From Deltaproteobacteria bacterium (GTDB lineage Bacteria; Desulfobacterota; DSM-4660; Desulfatiglandales; Desulfatiglandaceae): DNA of 14,297 nt. The stretch is from the NCBI GenBank assembly GCA_003646995.1, contig QMLZ01000053.1, positions 1 to 14,297 on the forward strand, read 5' to 3'. The notes under the pieces are model-generated. The model saw only the letters and a program-made list of their open reading frames with translations. It had not been told where the DNA came from and did no database searches. The translations under genes were made by a program, and so were the position numbers. This document shows, piece after piece, positions 7,338-14,297 of this stretch; the stretch's first letter is position 1; each line of letters starts with the position of its first letter.

Positions 7338-7536
7338 GTGGACTTTTGCATTTTAGCGAGATTCCTGAGCAATGGTATGGACCCTTTCCCTATCTATTTC
7401 TTCTTTTGCTCCCTCCGAGTTTTTGTTTTGACAGAATTTTGCCGATAGGAACCAGTAGGACTGAAAATTGGCACCCGTTACTGGGTTGTGCTGGATTTTA
7501 TCAGCCTATTTTGGGCTACCCACCTGAAAGGGGTAA

Positions 7537-8952
7537 GTGGCAGTGGAGAAGACAGCTACTGAATTCAATGGAAACGATGCCCTAAAACAAGAACATAAAA
7601 GCCATGGCCTTACAAGTTGGCTCAAGGCACGATTTTTCGGGCCAAAGATTCAAGACATCAAGGAAAGAAAGCAACTCGAAGCTGAACTGGCGGACCTCAA
7701 ACAAGTGGGGCGCTATGAAATAGTGGGAAAACTGGGCCAGGGCAGCATGGGAATGGTATACCTGGGCAAGGATCCATATATTAAGAGGGATGTGGCGATT
7801 AAGATCTCTCGTCCGTCTCGGGGCTTGGCAAGGGAGGAAGTAGATAAGTACAAAGAAAGATTTTTTATTGAAGCCCAATCCGCTGGCCGCCTTACGCATC
7901 CCAACATTGTTGCGATTTATGATGCCGGAATCCAAGAGGAATTTTGCTATATTACAATGGAATATATTGATGGCCCCACCTTGCACCGTTTTTGCAAAAA
8001 AGAGAATCTATTGCCGGTCAGCAAGGTGATCGAGATCATCTTTGTTGTGTGTAGAGCCTTGGACTATGCCCATCGAAAAGGTATTGTTCATAGAGATATC
8101 AAGCCTTCTAACATTATGATAAATAGCTCGGGAGCTGTAAAGATAACAGACTTTGGAATAGCTCACGTCGATTCCAGCCAGAGCTCACCAACTGGACTGG
8201 TGGGATCGCCGTGCTATATGTCCCCGGAACAAGTAAAGGAAGAGCCCATAATAGACAAGAGCGATATTTTCTCCCTCGGATGCGTGCTCTATGAGTTATT
8301 GACGGGGTCTAAAGCCTTTTTCGGAGATAATTATTTTTCTATTCTTTACAAAATAACTCACGAAGAACCGGCTCCGCTAAACAAGATTCGCCCCGACTTA
8401 CCAGAGATACTCCAAAAAATAGTCTCAAAAGCCTTAACAAAAAATCCCGAGAAGCGGTATCAGACATGCCTTGACTTTGCGTACGACTTGAGGGTTGCTC
8501 TCAGGGGCCTTAAGGGCGGCGTGAAAAGGTCTAAAGCAGAGGATGTGGTAGATTACGTGTACCAAGTTCCATTTTTTGAAAACTTTACAAGAGAACAGGT
8601 AAGGGAAATACTGATGGCCAGCAACCTGGTAAAGGTGCCTAAAGGAAAGGTAGTGGTATCAGAAGGCGAAATCGACGACTCCTTTTATATAATATTGAGT
8701 GGGGCGGCAGCGGTGCGCAAAGACGGCAAGACTCTCGCTATCATAGAGCGAGGGGAGTGCTTTGGCGAAATGGCCTACCTCAGCGGCCAGACCCGCGCAG
8801 CCACCGTTGTAGCAACTACCGATTCCATCCTCATGAAAATAAGTGCCACACTGCTCGACCGCTCACCAACCGATATTCAACTTCTTTTCCTCAAGCAGTT
8901 TGCCATGACCCTCCTCACTCGCCTTGCAAAGAGCAACCAACAAAAAACTTGA
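7537..8952 (+). CDS. Ser/Thr protein kinase with C-terminal cyclic-nucleotide-binding domain
   Basis: Protein of 471 residues. After a short Gln/Lys/Glu-rich N-terminal stretch, a Hanks-type kinase domain spans about residues 60-325. It has a glycine-rich loop (GQGSMG from 67), catalytic Lys88 or Lys89 in VAIKI, HRDIKPSN (185-192), DFG (205-207), a GSPCYMSPEQ activation segment and a C-terminal Arg after the helical lobe. All catalytic residues are present, so it should be active. Residues about 345-460 form a cNMP-binding domain with the phosphate-binding cassette GECFGEMAYLSGQTRAATVVA split across 406-426; Arg420 is the phosphate-contacting position. There is no transmembrane segment, so it is soluble, unlike PknB-type receptors. 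By inference cAMP or a related ligand controls kinase activity. The start is GTG at 7537, 3 nt after AAAGGGG; GTG at 7543 has better spacing and is an alternative. Confidence 0.92.
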   Translation: MAVEKTATEFNGNDALKQEHKSHGLTSWLKARFFGPKIQDIKERKQLEAELADLKQVGRYEIVGKLGQGSMGMVYLGKDPYIKRDVAIKISRPSRGLAREEVDKYKERFFIEAQSAGRLTHPNIVAIYDAGIQEEFCYITMEYIDGPTLHRFCKKENLLPVSKVIEIIFVVCRALDYAHRKGIVHRDIKPSNIMINSSGAVKITDFGIAHVDSSQSSPTGLVGSPCYMSPEQVKEEPIIDKSDIFSLGCVLYELLTGSKAFFGDNYFSILYKITHEEPAPLNKIRPDLPEILQKIVSKALTKNPEKRYQTCLDFAYDLRVALRGLKGGVKRSKAEDVVDYVYQVPFFENFTREQVREILMASNLVKVPKGKVVVSEGEIDDSFYIILSGAAAVRKDGKTLAIIERGECFGEMAYLSGQTRAATVVATTDSILMKISATLLDRSPTDIQLLFLKQFAMTLLTRLAKSNQQKT

Positions 8953-9113
8953 TGAAATCCTCATGAGAGGGTTGAATAGTGGGAAGGTCGATTCCTGCTG
9001 AGGTATGGAAAACAGGGGGATGCCTCTTTCCAAGGTGGCGTCTGTTTCTCTTGGTAACAGGACCAATAGGGTAAAGGATGAGGTCCAGGTGAGAAAAGGG
9101 CATCGAGTTTGAG

Positions 9114-10439
9114 ATGGATAGCTCTAAAAATCTACATGCGGTGAGTCTTGGGTGTCCTAAGAATCTGGTGGACACCGAGCACATGCTCGGGCTGTTGGTG
9201 GCCTCAGGATACGTTTTAACTCAAGACCCAGAAGACGCGGACCTTGCCCTTGTGAACACCTGCGGTTTTATTGAGGAGGCGGTAAAAGAGAGCATTGACA
9301 CCATATTAGGGCTGGCACAGTTGCGAAGGCTAGGAAAGATATCTCGCCTGGTCGTTACCGGGTGCTTTGTCCAGCGTTATGGGTATAAGCTCCAGGGTCT
9401 GATACCTGAGGTGGACGTGTGGCTGGGGACCGGGCAGTTTGAGAAGGTGGTACGGTATTTGGAAGGATCTGAGCGAGGTTTCTATCTGAGCAGACCGCAA
9501 ACCGTTCCAGGTAGTGAGTTGCCCAGACTGCGCTGCACGCCCTTTTATACCTCTTATTTGAGAATTGCGGAAGGGTGTTCCCACCATTGTTCCTTTTGTA
9601 TGATTCCTAAACTTCGTGGGAGGCTGCGAAGCAGGCCGATGGAATCCGTTTTGGCCGAGGCAAGGCAGTTGGCTGCAGAAGGCGTAAAAGAGCTGAACAT
9701 TGTTGCCCAGGACATCACCTCTTACGGAGCTGATTTGGGCCTCAGATGGGGCCTTGAGAGCATTATTGAAAAGCTCGCAAATATTGAAGGCATCAAGTGG
9801 ATACGCCTCCTATACGCTTACCCCTCAGGAATTTCTGAGCGTTTGTTGGATATCATGGAATCCGTGGACAAGGTGTGCCCCTACTTGGACATCCCATTTC
9901 AGCACGTAAGTGAGCGGATTCTTGTTGCTATGGGCCGGGGTGCAGATGAGTCGCCGAGGCACCTCATAGAAAGAATACGAAAAAGAAAACGGGATATCAC
10001 CATTCGAACCACGCTTATGGTGGGGTTTCCGGGGGAAAGTGAACAAGAATTTGAGGAACTCAAGGAATTCGTGCTGTGGGCAGAACTGGACCGCCTGGGC
10101 GTGTTCACGTATAGTGAGGAGAAGGGTACCAGGGCAGCGAGGCTTAAGGGAGGTGTGCCCAAGGGGGTCGCCAATAGGCGCCGTTCTGAGATCATGCAAA
10201 TACAGGCAGAGATCTCCCTTGCCAAGAATCAAAAGATTATCGGCAAGGAGTTACCTGTTTTGGTAGAAGGGGTGAGTGAAGAGACTGACCTCCTGCTCAG
10301 GGGGAGAACACAGCAAATGGCGCCCGAGATCGACGGGCAGGTCTTAATTAATAAAGGAATGGGTGTTGAGGGAGAGATTATGCGGGTAAGAATTACCGAG
10401 GCATATCATTATGATCTTGTGGGAGAGATAGTCCGGTAA
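9114..10439 (+). CDS. rimO: Ribosomal protein S12 methylthiotransferase
   Basis: Protein of 441 residues. It adds a methylthio group to an aspartate of ribosomal protein S12, using two [4Fe-4S] clusters and S-adenosylmethionine. The N-terminal UPF0004 domain starts with VSLGCPKNLVDTE, the RimO signature that distinguishes it from MiaB, and has cluster Cys14, Cys50 and Cys84. The radical-SAM motif is Cys155, Cys159 and Cys162 in CSHHCSFC. The C-terminal part (about 375-441) is a TRAM domain. The length is normal for the family. ATG at 9114 is the only reasonable start; the nearest AAGGG is about 13 nt upstream, so initiation may be weak. It stands 161 bp after the kinase gene and 98 bp before the prenyl synthase gene, and may share a transcript with one of them. 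Confidence 0.95.
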   Translation: MDSSKNLHAVSLGCPKNLVDTEHMLGLLVASGYVLTQDPEDADLALVNTCGFIEEAVKESIDTILGLAQLRRLGKISRLVVTGCFVQRYGYKLQGLIPEVDVWLGTGQFEKVVRYLEGSERGFYLSRPQTVPGSELPRLRCTPFYTSYLRIAEGCSHHCSFCMIPKLRGRLRSRPMESVLAEARQLAAEGVKELNIVAQDITSYGADLGLRWGLESIIEKLANIEGIKWIRLLYAYPSGISERLLDIMESVDKVCPYLDIPFQHVSERILVAMGRGADESPRHLIERIRKRKRDITIRTTLMVGFPGESEQEFEELKEFVLWAELDRLGVFTYSEEKGTRAARLKGGVPKGVANRRRSEIMQIQAEISLAKNQKIIGKELPVLVEGVSEETDLLLRGRTQQMAPEIDGQVLINKGMGVEGEIMRVRITEAYHYDLVGEIVR

Positions 10440-10478
10440 GATGCCGGAGTTTTTGAATAGACGACTTGGGCTAATTTG

Positions 10479-10484
10479 TATAAT
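10479..10484 (+). promoter_or_regulatory. Possible -10 box of the polyprenyl synthase gene
   Basis: A perfect TATAAT lies 54 bp before the ATG at 10538. The nearest -35 candidate, TTGAAT at 10453-10458, is 20 bp away, longer than ideal. A start of transcription near 10491 leaves too little room for the TTG codon at 10502 and supports ATG 10538 as the start. Confidence 0.4.
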
Positions 10485-10537
10485 ATGGACTTGTTAATTA
10501 ATTGATACACCTGGGACATCAAGACCCCCTTCATAAC

Positions 10538-11542
10538 ATGGAACAGGTAAGAAGCGACTCAATAGACACGAGAGATCAAGAGATCCTGGCCAAGTATTCG
10601 TATCACTTTGAGCGGATAGAGCGGGAACTGGCGCGGGGCCTGAGTTCCAAAGTCGATGCGATTGAACAGATGGGCAGGCATTCACTTCTTGGCCAAGGCA
10701 AGCGCCTCAGGCCTCTTATCTTTGTGCTGTGTTGCCGCCTATTCGGCAACCATAGCGAAGGCATGTACAAGCTTTCGACGGTTTTCGAATATATACACAC
10801 GGCCTCACTGTTACATGATGATGTTTTGGACAATGCCGAGGTAAGGCGCAAAAAACCTTCAGCCAATACCCTTTGGGGCAATCATGCGGCAGTACTCGAG
10901 GGAGATTTTCTTTATTCCAAGGCCTTTGACGTGGCGGTAAATTACGCTGACCTGAATTTTTTCAAGAAATTGACCGAGACGACTACAATAATGGCCGAGG
11001 GACAGGTATTGGAGCTTCTCCATGAAAGGGACTGGGGTCTGGCCCCTGAGATTTACTTTGACATTGTATATTCAAAGACCGCAGTGTTGATATCCGCCGC
11101 ATGCGCCTGTGGGGGGATAGTATCGGGAGCAAGACCCGATGAGCTTGCCCGCTTGGAGGGATTCGGAACAAACATGGGGATCGCGTTTCAATTGGTAGAC
11201 GACATACTGGATTACACCTCCACACAGAAGGTATTTGGCAAACCTGTGGGCAAGGATCTCTTGGAAGGGAAAGTTACTTTGCCCCTGATTTATACGCTTG
11301 CTGCCATTCCCAGGTCTGAGCGAGATGAGGTCTTTGAGCTTCTGGAAGACCTAGGCAGGAATGAAGAGGCGCTGGCGAAGGTGATTGATCTTGTAAGACA
11401 CAATGGAGCCCTGGCCCGCGTCAAGGCCGAGGCGGAAGCATATGTGGCGAGGGCAACAGAGCAATTGAAAGGTTTCCCATACTCCGAGGCAAGAGAAAGC
11501 CTTCTTGAGCTCAATCAATACATTGTGACCAGATCTTTTTGA
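10538..11542 (+). CDS. Long-chain trans-polyprenyl diphosphate synthase (octaprenyl/heptaprenyl type)
   Basis: Protein of 334 residues from ATG 10538. The reading frame is open to a TTG at 10502, but that start has no Shine-Dalgarno sequence and lies next to the likely promoter; 10538 also lacks a clear one. It condenses isopentenyl diphosphate onto an allylic starter to make the menaquinone or ubiquinone side chain. Visible motifs are GKRLRP (about 54-59), the first Asp-rich motif LHDDVLD (Asp94, Asp95, Asp98) and the second QLVDDILD (Asp221, Asp222, Asp225). The residues 5 and 4 places before the first motif are Ala and Ser. These are small, which in this family goes with long products (about C35-C50) rather than geranylgeranyl or farnesyl products. 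It resembles IspB. Menaquinone as the end use is inferred from the likely anaerobic lifestyle. Confidence 0.92.
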   Translation: MEQVRSDSIDTRDQEILAKYSYHFERIERELARGLSSKVDAIEQMGRHSLLGQGKRLRPLIFVLCCRLFGNHSEGMYKLSTVFEYIHTASLLHDDVLDNAEVRRKKPSANTLWGNHAAVLEGDFLYSKAFDVAVNYADLNFFKKLTETTTIMAEGQVLELLHERDWGLAPEIYFDIVYSKTAVLISAACACGGIVSGARPDELARLEGFGTNMGIAFQLVDDILDYTSTQKVFGKPVGKDLLEGKVTLPLIYTLAAIPRSERDEVFELLEDLGRNEEALAKVIDLVRHNGALARVKAEAEAYVARATEQLKGFPYSEARESLLELNQYIVTRSF

Positions 11543-11554
11543 TCTTTTCAAGCA

Positions 11555-12337
11555 TCAAAGAACGATAGCAAGGTGGTCCGAGGCCACCGTAATTTCTCCA
11601 TCAAAATGCTTGCGGCATGCCTGCCCGATCTCAGTTGCCAAACACTCAGGGTAGAAATGGGTTAAGATGAGCCTCTTTACTCCGGCCTCTTTTGCAATAA
11701 TCCCCGCCTCTGCAGGAGTAAGGTGGCCACGAACTTTTTCGCCTTCGGGAAACGAGGCCTCCAAGATTAACACATCAGCATTTTTTGAGAGTGTTACCAG
11801 ATCCTCTGAGACGTCTGTGTCCCCTGAGTAAACCAGACTCTTACCTCTGTTGTTGTCAATCCTGATCGCCATACTTTCTTTTGTATGCCGGGTTGAACAA
11901 ACTTTGAAATGAAGCTCGTTCCACTCAAGAGTTGCCTGATGGAGTGTGTCGAGTTCGGCGATGTGTATTAGCTCAACAGGCAGGTCTAGGGATGGCGCAA
12001 AGGCCTCCTTAAGCTTACCGATAAAATTCTTTAGACCAGGAGGCCCAGCCAATTTGAATGGTTTACGGATATTTAATATTTTTGGGTATTTGGTGGCAAA
12101 CAAGAAGTGAACCAGATCCGCTGTATGATCTGGATGGAAATGGGTGATCCAGATGAGCTCAAGTAGCTCAAATTTTATGCCCATAGCTGTAAGGGCCCTG
12201 AGACTGCCCGGGCCTAAATCAAATACGAACCAGTGACCATGCCAACGTATGGAGATACAAGGAGATCCCCTGTTCCCGGAGGGTATACCAGTACCCGAAC
12301 CAACAATATTGATATAGATTTCCTCGTTTATGCCCAT
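11555..12337 (-). CDS. RNase Z-like metallo-beta-lactamase-fold hydrolase
   Basis: Protein of 260 residues from the ATG at 12337, which has GAAAGG 7 nt upstream; a GTG at 12355 would add six residues but lacks a ribosome binding site. Metal-binding residues of the fold are visible: His66, His68, Asp70 and His71 in THFHPDH, His151 in STRHTKE, Asp173 in YSGDTD and His227 in LTHFYP. The GTGIPSGNRGSP loop near the N terminus and HLTPAEAG (His205) fit the RNase Z/arylsulfatase AtsA branch. It is shorter than typical tRNase Z (about 300), and I see no obvious exosite arm, so a true tRNA 3'-end role is doubtful. The substrate is unknown. It is transcribed against the prenyl synthase gene, with 12 bp between the stop codons. 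Confidence 0.87.
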   Translation of the reverse strand: MGINEEIYINIVGSGTGIPSGNRGSPCISIRWHGHWFVFDLGPGSLRALTAMGIKFELLELIWITHFHPDHTADLVHFLFATKYPKILNIRKPFKLAGPPGLKNFIGKLKEAFAPSLDLPVELIHIAELDTLHQATLEWNELHFKVCSTRHTKESMAIRIDNNRGKSLVYSGDTDVSEDLVTLSKNADVLILEASFPEGEKVRGHLTPAEAGIIAKEAGVKRLILTHFYPECLATEIGQACRKHFDGEITVASDHLAIVL

Positions 12338-12344
12338 TTGCCAG

Positions 12345-12350
12345 CCTTTC
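12345..12350 (-). promoter_or_regulatory. Ribosome binding site deciding the MBL-fold gene start
   Basis: GAAAGG on the minus strand, 7 nt before the ATG at 12337. It lies downstream of the alternative GTG start at 12355, so it supports the ATG. Confidence 0.6.
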
Positions 12351-12411
12351 TTCACAAAATCGAGAGGTTAAAAATAAAATACTTTTTTTGTTAGAGTTAA
12401 CTTTTAACTTG

Positions 12412-12421
12412 CTTAGCTAAG
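12412..12421. promoter_or_regulatory. 10-bp perfect palindrome CTTAGCTAAG
   Basis: Perfect two-fold symmetric 10-mer in the AT-rich region, about 75 bp upstream of the MBL-fold gene and about 200 bp upstream of the sat promoter. It could be a regulator site; the sequence alone does not say for which protein. Confidence 0.25.
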
Positions 12422-12616
12422 AATATAAAACTTTATAAAAATTTGATAAAATATTGACATATTAGGCAAAGTCCAAATCCAGAAACTCACCACTCTGTAC
12501 AGGAAGTATCGAAATAATTTTGCCTTCTTAAAAAGGTAATAATGTTAACGATTTAGACTGCAGAGATTAAAAACAAAAAAAAACGACTAGTCAACATTTA
12601 TTCCACATCTTTTTTC

Positions 12617-12644
12617 TTGACACATACTAGAAATTCGATATAAG
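12617..12644 (+). promoter_or_regulatory. Sigma70-type promoter of sat
   Basis: A perfect -35 box TTGACA (12617-12622), a 16-bp spacer and TATAAG (12639-12644), five of six consensus bases. Transcription would start near 12651, giving a leader of about 150 nt. This is the best promoter match in the window and fits the high expression expected of sat in sulfate reducers. Confidence 0.65.
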
Positions 12645-12703
12645 AATGCTTGTTCAAAAAAGCACAAGATCTTTGTGGTTGGGGGAAATATAAAATAATT
12701 TCA

Positions 12704-12754
12704 GTTGGGTTTCGTCCCAACGACCATGATCCGGCGAACAATCCCTCGGGATCA
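12704..12754 (+). promoter_or_regulatory. Two potential hairpins in the sat leader
   Basis: GTTGGG (12704-12709) pairs with CCCAAC (12716-12721) over a 6-nt loop. TGATCC (12727-12732) can pair with GGATCA (12749-12754) over a 16-nt loop, or ATCC (12741-12744) with GGAT (12749-12752). Neither is followed by a T-run, so they are not terminators. I do not recognise a known riboswitch. Confidence 0.3.
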
Positions 12755-12790
12755 AGCTGGGCTGGATTATGAAAATACTTCAATGAAAAA

Positions 12791-12796
12791 AGGAGG
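12791..12796 (+). promoter_or_regulatory. Strong ribosome binding site of sat
   Basis: A full AGGAGG 7 nt before ATG 12804. It fixes the start of sat against the longer open frame from 12705. Confidence 0.85.
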
Positions 12797-12803
12797 TCTG
12801 CGT

Positions 12804-14024
12804 ATGTCTAATCTTATTCCACCTCATGGCAAAGAAGAGAGATTGATGCCATTGCTCCTCAAGGGAGACGAGCTTCAAGCAGAGATCAAAAAAGCCGAGG
12901 GCCTAAAATCAATCAGAATTACGTCAAGGGAAACTTCCGACCTGATTATGATGGGTATTGGCGCCTTTACACCCCTGACAGGGTTCATGACAAAGGCTGA
13001 CTGGCAGGGGGTGTGCGATAAATTCACCATGGCCGACGGCACCTTTTGGCCGATTCCCATAACTGTATCCACAGACGATGAAGAGATAAAAGAGGGCGAT
13101 GAAATCGCCCTGATCGACGACGAGACCGGTACCCTTATGGCTACCATGCAGGTCTCGGAAAAATACACAATTGATAAGGAGTATGAGTGCAAGGCGGTAT
13201 TCAGAACCACGGACACCGAGCATCCGGGGGTGCAGAAGGTAATGGCCCAGGCCAAGTACAATCTTGCCGGCCCGGTAAAGGTTCTGAGTGAGAGCTATTA
13301 CCCTGAAAAGTTCAAAGGGATTTACCATAGGCCGGAGGATAGTCGCAAGATCTTTGAGGAAAAGGGGTGGAAGCGGGTTGCCGCACTCCAGCTCCGCAAT
13401 CCAATGCACCGTTCCCATGAGTACCTTGCAAAGATAGCTGTGGAGATAATGGACGGTGTTTACATCCACCAATTGGTGGGTAAGCTGAAACCGGGAGATA
13501 TTCCTGCAGACGTTAGAGTGAGGGCGATTCAGGCCCTAGTGGATAATTATTTTGTCAAGGACACCGTGGTTCAGGGCGGCTATCCAATGGAAATGCGGTA
13601 TGCCGGGCCACGTGAAGCCTTGCTTCACGCCACCTTTAGGCAGAATTACGGTTGTAGCCACATGATAATAGGAAGGGACCATGCAGGTGTGGGCGACTAT
13701 TACGGCCCGTTTGATGCTCAAAAGATTTTCGACGAGATACCTAAAGGCGCACTGAAATGCCAGAATCTGAACATCGACTGGACATTTTACTGCTTCAAGT
13801 GTGAAGGGATGGCATCCATGAGGACATGTCCACACGGCAAAGAGGATAGGCTTCTGCTCTCGGGAACCATGGTCCGCAAGACCCTTTCAGAGGGTGGTGA
13901 GCTTCCTCCTCAATTCTCGCGGCCCGAGGTGCTTGAGATTCTCAAGGAGTATTACCAGGGCTTGGAGGAAAAGGTGGAGATTAAGCTCCATGGAGCAGCT
14001 ACCGGTGAGGTAAAGAAAGATTAA
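12804..14024 (+). CDS. sat: Sulfate adenylyltransferase (dissimilatory, ATP sulfurylase)
   Basis: Protein of 406 residues. It makes adenosine 5'-phosphosulfate (APS) and pyrophosphate from sulfate and ATP, the first step of dissimilatory sulfate reduction, and can run in reverse during sulfur oxidation or disproportionation. Active-site motifs are [13 protein letters not shown] (from Gln196; the QxRNPxH loop) and [17 protein letters not shown] (from Gly290). Cys330, Cys333 and Cys342, with His344 nearby, resemble the structural zinc site of bacterial and archaeal homologues. The length is typical and there is no fused APS kinase domain, as expected for the dissimilatory enzyme. It has its own good promoter and ribosome binding site. 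It is followed by a hairpin terminator and then aprB, whose product pairs with AprA to reduce APS to sulfite. Confidence 0.97.
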   Translation: MSNLIPPHGKEERLMPLLLKGDELQAEIKKAEGLKSIRITSRETSDLIMMGIGAFTPLTGFMTKADWQGVCDKFTMADGTFWPIPITVSTDDEEIKEGDEIALIDDETGTLMATMQVSEKYTIDKEYECKAVFRTTDTEHPGVQKVMAQAKYNLAGPVKVLSESYYPEKFKGIYHRPEDSRKIFEEKGWKRVAALQLRNPMHRSHEYLAKIAVEIMDGVYIHQLVGKLKPGDIPADVRVRAIQALVDNYFVKDTVVQGGYPMEMRYAGPREALLHATFRQNYGCSHMIIGRDHAGVGDYYGPFDAQKIFDEIPKGALKCQNLNIDWTFYCFKCEGMASMRTCPHGKEDRLLLSGTMVRKTLSEGGELPPQFSRPEVLEILKEYYQGLEEKVEIKLHGAATGEVKKD

Positions 14025-14031
14025 TGGTGTC

Positions 14032-14057
14032 GGGCCTCCTGATCCGGGAGGCCCTTT
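14032..14057 (+). terminator. Hairpin with T-rich tail between sat and aprB
   Basis: GGGCCTCC (14032-14039) pairs perfectly with GGGAGGCCC's last eight bases (14047-14054) around a 7-nt loop, followed by TTTATT. The stem is GC-rich and begins 7 bp after the sat stop. The T-run is short, so termination may be partial, which would let some transcripts continue into aprB. Confidence 0.75.
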
Positions 14058-14093
14058 ATTGAAGAAGGAAACAATCTGAAGCCCACATTAGAA

Positions 14094-14176
14094 AGGAGGT
14101 GTAATTGAGGGGAGTTTAGGTGAATAACCATCAGAAGCACAAGAACTGTAAATCTGTTGAAATCAGGAGGTGTAAT
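14094..14176 (+). repeat. 12-bp direct repeat AGGAGGTGTAAT in the aprB leader
   Basis: Identical copies at 14094-14105 and 14165-14176, 71 bp apart. The second is the ribosome binding site of aprB. The first has the same ribosome-binding core but is followed only by a tiny frame (TTG at 14105 to TAG at 14117-14119, four codons). Confidence 0.7.
14165..14170 (+). promoter_or_regulatory. Ribosome binding site of aprB
   Basis: AGGAGG 7 nt before ATG 14178, as strong as that of sat. Confidence 0.85.
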
Positions 14177-14177
14177 A

Positions 14178-14297
14178 ATGCCAAGTTTTGTAATGGTAGA
14201 GAAGTGCGACGGTTGCAAGGGGCAGGATAAAACCGCTTGCATGTATATCTGCCCTAATGACCTGATGGTTTTGGACATGGAAAAGATGAAGGCCTAC
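14178..14297 (+). CDS. aprB: Adenylylsulfate (APS) reductase beta subunit, N-terminal part
   Basis: Only the first 40 codons are in the window; the frame is open to the edge. The start MPSFVMVEKCDGCKGQ with Cys10, Cys13, Cys21 and Cys25 is the first ferredoxin-type [4Fe-4S] motif of AprB. The wider spacing between the second and third Cys is characteristic of that subunit. AprB carries electrons to the FAD of AprA, which reduces APS to sulfite and AMP in the cytoplasm. Its position 153 bp after sat fits the usual sat-aprBA order in sulfate reducers. aprA should lie just beyond the edge. Confidence 0.93.
   Translation, partial: MPSFVMVEKCDGCKGQDKTACMYICPNDLMVLDMEKMKAY

Larger units (their letters stand above)
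12338..12803. other. Long AT-rich intergenic region upstream of sat
   Basis: About 466 bp without a convincing gene between two divergent genes. Roughly 12361-12600 is strongly AT-rich and contains the short palindromes GTTAAC (12396-12401 and 12544-12549), CTTAGCTAAG (12412-12421) and GACTAGTC (12585-12592). A sigma70-type promoter lies at 12617-12644, and a leader with two potential hairpins fills the rest. Frames open here (for example 12598-12783 on the minus strand) do not look like genes. The sat frame is also open from 12705 but has no ribosome binding site there. Confidence 0.65.

Noticed and set aside
7346..7585. Open frame of 79 codons before the kinase gene, and TTGACA at 7428-7433
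   Set aside because: The frame starts at a non-ATG codon, overlaps the kinase start and has no motif; the TTGACA has no -10 box at a proper distance.
11555..12337. Annotation as ribonuclease Z (rnz)
   Set aside because: The fold and metal ligands fit, but it is short and has no clear exosite arm, so tRNA processing is not supported.
12386..12401. Possible Rex-like site (TTGTTA-GAG-TTAAC)
   Set aside because: The half-sites do not have Rex spacing or full inverted symmetry; reported only as part of the palindrome-rich region.
12598..12783. Open frame of 61 codons on the minus strand within the sat leader
   Set aside because: It would overlap the sat promoter and leader, with unremarkable composition and no family match.
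13536..13835. Open frame of 99 codons on the minus strand inside sat
   Set aside because: A shadow of the well-conserved sat frame.
1..14297. CRISPR array, transposon, phage or tRNA genes
   Set aside because: No regularly spaced repeats, transposase or integrase-like proteins, or cloverleaf-like sequences were seen.

Overview
The window looks like chromosomal DNA of an anaerobic sulfur-cycle bacterium, most likely a sulfate-reducing or sulfur-disproportionating member of the Desulfobacterota (former Deltaproteobacteria). The main evidence is at the right edge, where sat (dissimilatory sulfate adenylyltransferase) is followed by the start of aprB (APS reductase beta subunit). The rest is consistent with this: many Fe-S proteins, a molybdopterin reductase of the thiosulfate/polysulfide reductase type, and a eukaryote-like Ser/Thr kinase. 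I see no phage genes, insertion sequences, CRISPR arrays, tRNAs or rRNAs.

Left third (about 1-6413, minus strand). A tight six-gene redox cluster is transcribed leftward. In transcription order it encodes: (1) a PhsA/PsrA-like molybdopterin oxidoreductase with an N-terminal [4Fe-4S] site and a probable Mo-ligand Cys but no Tat signal; (2) a four-cluster DmsB/PsrB-like ferredoxin; (3) a 723-residue GltD-like NAD(P)H flavoprotein carrying a NuoF-like remnant at its N terminus and extra Fe-S clusters at its C terminus; (4) a 69-residue unrecognised protein; (5) a two-CBS-domain protein; (6) a HoxU/NuoG-N-like [2Fe-2S]/[4Fe-4S] protein. No membrane anchor is present. I read this as a soluble cytoplasmic complex that links NAD(P)H (and perhaps ferredoxin) to a molybdenum active site. 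The substrate is unknown; sulfur oxyanions or polysulfide are the best guess. This is the most interesting part of the window.

Middle (about 6414-11542, plus strand). After a 300-bp divergent intergenic region come a small YajG-like lipoprotein, a Ser/Thr protein kinase fused to a C-terminal cyclic-nucleotide-binding domain, rimO (ribosomal protein S12 methylthiotransferase) and a long-chain polyprenyl diphosphate synthase. These are spaced by about 100-200 bp and may be separate transcription units. The synthase converges, with only 12 bp between the stop codons, on a minus-strand RNase Z-like metallo-beta-lactamase-fold hydrolase (11555-12337).

Right end (about 12338-14297). A long AT-rich intergenic region carries a good sigma70-type promoter, and the roughly 150-nt leader before sat can form two small hairpins. 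After sat there is a strong hairpin with a T-rich tail, then a 123-bp spacer with two copies of the sequence AGGAGGTGTAAT. The second copy is the ribosome binding site of aprB, which runs off the window. Sat activates sulfate to APS and AprAB reduces APS to sulfite.
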